Part shown: piece after piece, positions 8,223-13,968 of the stretch
Numbering within the stretch: the stretch's first letter is position 1
Layout of the letters: every line of letters begins with the position of its first letter
NCBI GenBank assembly: GCA_002682825.1
Contig: NOKP01000064.1
Location: 60,690-74,657 of the forward strand
Source: Neonectria sp. B-13
Taxonomy: Eukaryota; Ascomycota; Sordariomycetes; Hypocreales; Nectriaceae
Direction of reading: 5' to 3'
Length of the DNA: 13,968 nt
The notes under the pieces: generated by a model
The model's database searches: none
The model's input: only the letters and a program-made list of their open reading frames with translations
Told to the model about the DNA's origin: nothing
Program-made: the position numbers and the translations under genes

Positions 8223-8376
8223 GGGGTGGAAGCGCGCGGACATGTCCGTCACGGTGAACAGTGAAGGATCGGGAATTGAGATTGGATCATGGACACTCTC
8301 GAGAGGTTCTTGTGGACCAAGAATATCCGAGGATATGAAGCTCAGTGCCTTCCATGGTCCATGTTACCTCAACTAG

Positions 8377-9209
8377 CTATATTCGGTGCAGTAGTGGCAA
8401 ATAATACAGGAGAGAGCGAGCGTTATATATCTCATCCAGCAGTAGATGAACCCTGCCTAACTGTTCCGAATGATCGGGAGGGTTTTCGGACCATCGTGAC
8501 GAGTCGGCCGCCTCTCTCTGCTGCTGCTCGCGCAAGTTGAGGGCCAGAAACACCAAGCCTCTGGCAAATTTGATGGAAAGATCATCATCGGATTCCTATT
8601 CAAGGTTAGATATAAGACTCTGCAAGCAGCCTAACCCCAATCATACCTTCAAGTCGTGTATGAAGATGGGCCCTTCAATCCATGTCTGGTGGCCACTCCG
8701 ACGACGGTAATATGCTCCGAGGCCTGCGCTGTGACGCAAGATTCCTGCTTGAGCGTTCTCCACGTACTTTCCCATAGCTCTACGCTTTGCCGCGAACATT
8801 CCATATACCTTAACCTCTCCGTCTGCCGGCGATGCCACGTCATAGTCGAGGTCCTTCCAGGGGTCAAAATTTTGAAGATAGTGGCTATGGCCCTCACAAA
8901 CAGCAACCTCGACGATATCGCAGGTGCGTCCGACTTCATGCAAACCGCGCATGTTGTCCAGGCTGCCTTTCGTCAATCGTTCCGAGGGGATGTAGTAGCC
9001 ATCCCATTTTCCGTCAGGCTGGGTGATATTGGCCGTTGTCTGGTGGCTTAGTTGATGCTGGCATTATCAATGTTAGCTCTGGGATAGTTCCGCGTCTTGG
9101 AAAGGAGAGGTTATACCTGGAATGTCTCGTGTTCGGCAGACTCGACACCGCCCTCCTCATTTTGCGGTTCGAGTAAGGAAAGTGGATGACGCAGAGGAAG
9201 CTGAGACAT
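8377..9209 (-). CDS. Unrecognised three-exon gene, 240-residue protein
   Basis: Three exons on the minus strand splice cleanly: 9209-9117, then 9057-8647, then 8595-8377. Intron 1 is 9116-9058 (59 nt, GTATAA donor, GCTAAC branch site, CAG acceptor). Intron 2 is 8646-8596 (51 nt, GTATGA donor, CTAAC branch site, TAG acceptor). Exon lengths 93, 411 and 219 nt are all multiples of three, so both introns are phase 0. The protein starts MSQLPLRHPLSLLEPQNEE and runs through TTANITQPDGKWDGYYIPSE, NMRGLHEVGRTCDIVEVAVCE, FDPWKDLDYDVASPADGEVK and VYGMFAAKRRAMGKYVENAQ, then FARGLVFLALNLREQQQ near the end. It has no signal peptide or membrane helix and reads as a soluble protein. I do not recognise the family. 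The start is the first ATG of the open frame. It ends 155 bp from the permease stop, tail to tail, so it does not share the permease promoter. Confidence 0.68.
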
Positions 9210-10327
9210 GCCGATTATCGTCAGGGACGAACTTGAGAGAAAGTGAGAGTGTGAGGGGCTGTCGACCTGTGGGACACGGCTCCATAAATACCTCTTGATA
9301 CACCGTAGGGAAGATGTTGGGACGCGTTTCTCGGCGGGCCACTGATTGATTGATGGTTGGCGGCGTGGGCGGGAGGGGGAGGTTGTGGAGGGAATATGAT
9401 GAATCTCGCGAGGACCGAGATGGCCAACTTATCTACTACCTCAAGCGAGGCTGAAGGAGTTCTGCACCCTTGCTTCTGGATGCGGGTGAGAGACTCCTAG
9501 TCACACCGACATTCAGCCGCAAGCGGCAATTTCCCTGTTAGTTTGATTGTGAATATGTACAGACGTTGCATTCGGGCGCATAGGGGATATCTATGGAGGT
9601 CCGTGTTCCGCCAGCAAATACACTTTCTCCCCGCTGGATTCTGTCCCATCCCTTGCCTTCCGGCAGGTTCTCCTGAGAACGCGCAGAGCCATGTTAAGAA
9701 TCCTCTCATTCGTCGAACAGCAATCCCTGACTTGGTCTCTGGGAAACGGAACGGAGGAAATCGAACGGATCCAGACTCGCACAAACGATAAATGCCGCCA
9801 TGGCCATCGATGATCTAAGTAGAGCAAATTAGCAGTTCGTACAAGACTGACGGGGCTAGACATACGTCAGTTACCCTCTCAACCATGATTGTATCCGGCG
9901 GGATAGGAACACTATCGGTATGCATGGTTCGCATAGTTATGGCTCAGTGCGTTGGATTCACTGGAAGGCAAACTAGCCTGTCGAGGCAACCAACGCAACC
10001 AAAGTGGGTTGCATGAAAAATGCACTTTGCGAACTGCTGGGCGGTTGTCCATATATACCGAGAGTGCCAGGTTTGATTATCGCGGGAGCATCCCGGTCGT
10101 ATTAATGATTCGTCAGGGAGCCAACATGGAGCCACTCGGGCTTCCTCTTTTCAGCTCCGGAAGGGCTTTTGGTTGCATGGTCTTGGGTGTCTCTTCGCAG
10201 GATAAAGCGAGTTGCACGCAGAATCAGTACAGGGGGTCTGACGCCGCTCATCTTGTCATTGCATCCACAAACATGGGGGGAAGGCCCCACACAGGCATTT
10301 CAGACCCCTACTCAAGCATTATACGTA
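9210..10327. other. Long intergenic stretch, no gene supported
   Basis: It contains the upstream region of the minus-strand 240-residue gene and more than 1 kb without a recognisable protein. Open frames on both strands (for example minus 9863-9591 and plus 9952-10551) have no family-like composition. A small perfect hairpin, gccgcaagcggc, lies at 9516-9527. Another short hairpin (gcaacc...ggttgc) lies near 9994-10012. No RNA gene was recognised. Confidence 0.5.
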
Positions 10328-10469
10328 GAAACGGGCCCCGTTTCCACTTTTGGTCCAATTATATTTTTGGACCTCTACCAGGTTTATCATTCTTAGAAAC
10401 GGGGCCCGTTTCTACTTTTTGCACATTTCTGAAAACAACACGAACAAAACACGAAACGCGCCCCGTTTC
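10328..10469. repeat. Three GC-core palindromes, gaaacgggNcccgtttc type
   Basis: Copy A, gaaacgggccccgtttc, is at 10328-10344. Copy B, gaaacggggcccgtttc, is at 10396-10412 and extends to a 21 bp palindrome at 10394-10414. Copy C is a degenerate version (gaaacg...cgtttc, 5 nt centre) at 10453-10469. Starts are 68 and 57 bp apart. A and B both contain CGG-N3-CCG, an inverted CGG pair of the kind bound by fungal Zn2Cys6 dimers. They lie about 210-400 bp before the OrsD-like reading frame. Confidence 0.93.
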
Positions 10470-10562
10470 CAGTACGCCAATACACGTACCCCTGTACAAT
10501 CCCTGTAGAGATGAATTAAGTACCATATGTCAACCAGTCAAGTGTCAATAGCCCCTGGCCTT

Positions 10563-10573
10563 CATATATATAT
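10563..10573 (+). promoter_or_regulatory. Possible TATA box of the OrsD-like gene
   Basis: The alternating run catatatatat sits about 110 bp before the first in-frame ATG (10680) and about 160 bp before the more likely start at 10731. The match is by composition only, and fungal genes often lack a TATA box. Confidence 0.35.
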
Positions 10574-10679
10574 CCTTGTCCTCCGAAGTGCAATGCGTGC
10601 CGGAGTCGCGTAAAGGGGACTTGAAGAACTGCATTTGTAGATATGTTCGTCTCTCAATTGCAATTACTCAGCGCTGCCT

Positions 10680-13171
10680 ATGCTCACAGCTGTATTATCG
10701 TTTCTATCGTCCATCTCTTTCCCATCAAACATGACTGCCTGCGCACCTCAGCAAGGGGACGATCCAGTAATCCACTTAAGTACTCCACAGCATCGAAGGC
10801 TAGATGAGCTCGGTCTATATCTAAACCTTCCAGAGCCAGCAATCATCTGCACTGCATGTGGCTTTGCCCTCAAGGCAGATAGTGATCGGGTCTCGAGGCA
10901 CCTCGGAGAAAAGCATGGAGTGTCGAAGTCAGCCCGTTGGGGACTCAACTCCCTCATCTACTCCTTGAACTTGCCCGATCCAGGAGAGCTTCCACCACGG
11001 CCCGATCGCTCCAGTCCCCATCTACACTTGGCGTTGCAAGAGGGTTTAGCCTGCAAGCACTGCGGCCTACGCTCAATTAGCAATAAAGTGATGGTAGATC
11101 ATGTCAAGAAGGCTCATCGCAGCGAGATGGGGCTCGCTGCTCGATATAACAGGAGGATTTGGGTGCGAGATCATATTGACGAGAAGGTCCTATTTCAAAG
11201 CTGGGGCGCAAAAGACATCCAACGCTCGTGGATTGTTCAACGAGACCGCTCCCAGCAGGTTGGACAGGCTGCTGATGGCCCTATACCTCTTGAGGCAGCT
11301 CCAGTACCCATACAATCATTTGCAGAACAACTACAATTGGAAGAGCGTCAACATATCGACCAGCTACCATCTTGTCACCAAAAGCCAGCAGACAGCAGCA
11401 CATCAACAGCCAGCTTGCTAACCAATTGGATGCGCCGGACCGGTTGGGAACGCATCTTTGAAGGGCATGGTGACGCGCGCAAAGAGGTTCTTGTTCTGCT
11501 TTCTGAACTACCTACAAGTACTGGCCACTCTCTTCACCTAGGCGACCATGACGGGCAAGCTCTGCAAAGTTCGGCCGACGACGAGAGGAAGCTGGCCCTG
11601 ATGGTGGTGGCACTTGATCGTCTCTTTGATCGATGCGGAGATACGGTACAGCACACCGATGTTTCGCTTCGACGGTGGCTTCGCAGTATAATTCCTGGGC
11701 GACCTTTCAAAGCGCCCTTTGAGCTTGTTACACGCCCGAGCTCCGAGCGAGCCTATCGGAATGAATACAAACGCTGCCTCTGTTTCTGGCTTCGTCTGTG
11801 GCGTCTTCCCCGAGCAACGACAAAGTTGATAACAAGAAGGGGGTTCTCTCGACCTCAGGCTATGGCATTAACACGGCTATGGGATGATCGAGTGTGGGAG
11901 ACGGAAGAGCCTACCATGGGGTGTTATGCTACCGAATATGTCGGTGATGAGCCTGGCGTCCTATATGACAACGAAGAGGAGGATGAAGATGAGGAAGATG
12001 ATGAGGAAGATGATGAAGCGGAGGAGGAGGAGGAGGAGGAGGAGGATCAGTATCATGATGGCGAATACCTCCCAGATAACCCAATCTGGCCCTCGGACGA
12101 TGGAGAGGCGATGGTGCATGACCCTGCTGCCGATATTATACTGCAGCTTCTCCACTTTATGGCTACAGAAGATTTCGAGGACGGTAGATCAAGCTCAGCA
12201 CTATTGGTCTACTTCAGCGCCGTCCGGGGCCTCTCTGGCCTGCAAGGTGACGATTTCCTCCGCCCAGGTCGATTACTCCCATACTAGCAAAGCTCATATA
12301 CTGCACCCGGCTGGTCATCCTTGAGGCAACCTTACCTAGGCTCCCCCATAATTATATTGGCCTTGACGCTAGACCACTTTACGGACAACTCAAAATTATG
12401 GATTCCGTCTGTATATCTAAGATGTGTGATGGAACCCCATCACCTATCGGGGAGTTTCTCAGCCTGATGGCGTATGGCCGTGCTCAGAGCCGATCAGAAG
12501 GACCAAGCTATCACTTTGAGTGGAGTAAGGACGGCAATGAGATTTCATGGGACAACTGTGATAGCTTGTCTATGAATAGCTTTTCTGGTATCCGTCGCGA
12601 GGCGTTGAGATTAGCTACCCAGTCCTATCGACGTTTAATGTATGACTGGGAGCCTTCGGAGCCGAAAAGTCTAGCAAACATCCGCGACCGGCTGTCTACC
12701 ACTACACTCGGGTACTCCTTTTTATCAGATCCTGCTAATAGCTTGACGGATGCTTACCTACCACTGTTGATGAAGGCTTGCCTATCTCCGATTGATGGCC
12801 TTATCAAATCAAAAAGCCAGACCGAGGGCCAATGGAATAACAAAGCAGTACAAGCCTATCTAACCACACATGATGATTTCCTCAAAGTGATCATGGTTCT
12901 CTTACATCTTGACGGTGGCCAAGGAGGCCGAATCACGGAGCTCTTAACTTTGGAATGCTTCAACACATCGTCACGACTACGAGGCATCGGTATATATGAT
13001 GCGAGACTCTTCTCTGTGACACGGCATCATAAAGCACGCCTCTCTACCAATAACGAGTTTCAGGTCGCACGCTTTTACTCACAACCTGTTGGTATATTGG
13101 TATATCACTACCTTGTTTATATTCGGCCCGGGTGTCGCGCCGTTTTCGATCACCGTACTTTAAATAACTGA
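10680..13171 (+). pseudogene. OrsD/DUF3505-type C2H2 protein with telomere-linked helicase-like middle region; frameshifted and 3'-truncated
   Basis: An intronless frame. ATG 10680 opens it, but the ATG at 10731 (MTACAPQQ) is the likelier start, since the first 17 residues are hydrophobic and unlike the family. Two C2H2 fingers characterise the OrsD/DUF3505 domain: C57-x2-C60-x13-H74-x4-H79, followed by KSARWGL, and C125-x2-C128-x12-H141-x4-H146. An acidic tract of Asp/Glu covers about residues 430-460. The first frame stops at 12287, but from about 12272 the next frame continues without a gap (ILAKLIYCTRLVILEATLPR, then KMCDGTPSPIGEFLSLMAYG) to TGA 13169-13171. That indicates one lost base near 12270. 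The second part contains RRLMYDWEP and GGQGGRITELLTLECFN, regions I associate with large fungal proteins that carry a RecQ-like helicase domain further on. That domain is absent. About 830 residues remain. Function is unknown; the intact relatives are presumed nuclear DNA-acting proteins, often subtelomeric. Confidence 0.72.
12021..12045 (+). repeat. GAG trinucleotide microsatellite coding for poly-Glu
   Basis: Eight consecutive gag codons form the end of the acidic tract of the OrsD-like protein. Pure trinucleotide runs are prone to length change, and here a change would alter only the number of Glu residues without breaking the frame. Confidence 0.9.
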
Positions 13172-13175
13172 TACC

Positions 13176-13643
13176 TCATGCTTTCTCTTTCGCTTTCAAG
13201 CCTTGTGTGCCAGGCTTCTTCGCCTTCACGCTTGTGTTCTTTCCATTTGAAGCCTGTGATGGCTTCGCTGCTTTCATTTTCGCCTGCTTGGTCCCGCCAA
13301 TAGCCTTATCTCGAACTCCCTTTTTTTCCCTTGTTCGTGTTCTTGTCAATCTTGGACAGATCCACCGCTACCACTTTGCCTTTCCCCTCCCCCTTGTTTC
13401 TTCTACTTGTTGCAGCAATGATCGCCGTCACCTCATTTGCAGACTTCTTGCTCCTAGTTGAACTTGCCGCGATACTCTTTCCCACTTCACTGCTCTTTGC
13501 AACCTCTTCTTCTTCTGCGAGGAAAGCAGCTATACAGAAGGAGTCGTGTTGCTTTCGCGAAACCACATTTCTGATACGTATTGCCTTGGCTCGTCGACGC
13601 CACAAACGACGACGCACGACTAAGAGTCCAGGTTCAATTTTAC
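13176..13643 (-). pseudogene. Lys-rich basic reading frame abutting the OrsD-like gene, frameshifted in a homopolymer
   Basis: On the minus strand an open frame from about 13643 reads PGLLVVRRRLWRRRAKAIRI, then RKQHDSFCIAAFLAEEEEVA and a basic, Ser/Ala-rich segment. It stops just after a run of seven A (plus strand 13318-13324). Shifting by one base there extends it as DKAIGGTKQAKMKAAKPSQA and AKKPGTQGLKAKEKA to TGA 13178-13176, only 5 bp from the OrsD-like stop. The continued Lys-rich composition across the shift suggests a real C-terminal tail with a homopolymer indel. No start Met is seen: a TAG lies just before the first residues, so the 5' part or an upstream exon is missing. I do not recognise the family. 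It could be a chance low-complexity frame, or the C-terminal tail of a transposon protein. Confidence 0.4.
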
Positions 13644-13656
13644 TCTACTAGCATGG

Positions 13657-13772
13657 CACGGACCTCCGTGACAGAAACGGGGCCATGTTGGCCCGTGCAG
13701 CTCTGAGCTAAACCAGGGCGATCAATAGGGGGACGGGTACCCGTCCTTCTAAAATCGGACGGGGCCCGCCCC
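13657..13772. repeat. Cluster of GC-rich palindromes with ACGGG...CCCGT core
   Basis: In order: cacggacctccgtg (13657-13670); gaaacggggcc at 13674-13684 facing ggcccgt at 13690-13696 (a copy of the ACGGG/CCCGT pair with a 10 nt centre); the perfect 16 bp palindrome ggacgggtacccgtcc (13731-13746); and ggacggggcccgcccc (13757-13772), whose core is ACGGG-G-CCCGC. The first half of the second one shares its gaaacggggcc with palindrome B at 10396. Confidence 0.9.
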
Positions 13773-13968
13773 AATTACTACATTAAGTATAGCGCCTCCG
13801 CTGTCGGACTTCCCAAGGCGTCGCCTGTCTTACCTGGATCTATGACTTGACTACGGTAAATGTCCATCTTGCATCTCTGCAAAAGTAGTCAGTAGCATCA
13901 AGCTGTACATTCTTCTAAACCAATAAATGTTTAATAACAATGAGGAGGTGCTATGGTTGAACTACAAT
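13773..13968. other. Right edge, no gene assigned
   Basis: On the minus strand a short segment around 13875-13825 has a plausible exon shape: a ttttgcag acceptor-like site, then a codon run, then the donor-like ccag|gtaag. It could be part of a gene continuing outside the window, but no family is recognised and the length is too small to judge. Confidence 0.3.

Noticed and set aside
9497..9863. Overlapping minus-strand open frames of about 90 codons
   Set aside because: Overlapping frames of similar length in different registers without recognisable motifs. No one of them is preferred.
9952..10551. A 199-codon plus-strand open frame
   Set aside because: Its translation has no domain-like pattern, crosses the palindrome array and shows biased, non-coding-looking composition. 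It is probably open by chance.
1..13968. tRNA genes, telomeric TTAGGG arrays, bacterial-type features
   Set aside because: Scanned for T-arm-like GGTTCRANYCC boxes with paired acceptor stems and for tandem telomere repeats; none was convincing. The gene structure is eukaryotic.

Overview
The window looks like accessory or subtelomere-like DNA of a filamentous ascomycete (Pezizomycotina, probably a eurotiomycete such as Aspergillus or Penicillium; this placement is inferred). The reasons are short 51-77 nt spliceosomal introns with GTATGT/GTAAGT donors and CTAAC-like branch sites, a Fot1/pogo-type transposon, a QutD-type quinate/sugar permease, a fungal F-box protein and a fungal OrsD (DUF3505) C2H2 protein. 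No tRNA, rRNA, CRISPR array or bacterial-style operon was seen.

Left part (1-5731): a graveyard of broken genes. A 3'-truncated, frameshifted Fot1/pogo-like transposon on the minus strand (about 153-1328) ends at a TA and abuts the surviving back half of a copper-transporting P1B-type ATPase gene on the plus strand (1329-2299). That fragment starts just before its DKTGTLT motif and carries its own frameshift and stop. Next is a two-exon minus-strand F-box gene (3356-2864) that is intact except for one in-frame TGA. A gene-poor 1.7 kb follows, holding a 3 x 15 bp tandem repeat (4119-4163) and a perfect 19 bp-arm inverted repeat (4739-4788). The last item is a maleylacetate reductase pseudogene (5063-5731) with two internal deletions.

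Middle (6408-9209): the only region with intact-looking genes. A four-exon, 540-residue MFS permease of the quinate permease/sugar porter family (6408-8222, plus) lies tail-to-tail with an unrecognised three-exon, 240-residue gene on the minus strand (9209-8377). Permease plus maleylacetate reductase suggests a former aromatic-acid or quinate catabolic neighbourhood: uptake is preserved and the ring-cleavage-product reductase is dead.

Right part (10.3-13.8 kb): a long, mostly open frame coding for an OrsD-type double C2H2 N-terminus, a strongly acidic tract, and a middle region like that of large fungal telomere-linked RecQ-helicase-type proteins. It is interrupted by a one-base frameshift near 12272 and ends before any helicase domain. 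Against its 3' end lies a minus-strand Lys-rich frame with a homopolymer frameshift. Palindromes built on ACGGG...CCCGT occur three times upstream (10328-10469) and three times downstream (13677-13769), and I saw none elsewhere in the window. They may bracket a mobile or rearranged unit, or be a cluster of inverted-CGG transcription factor sites.

All calls come from reading translations and from family knowledge. No database search was run.
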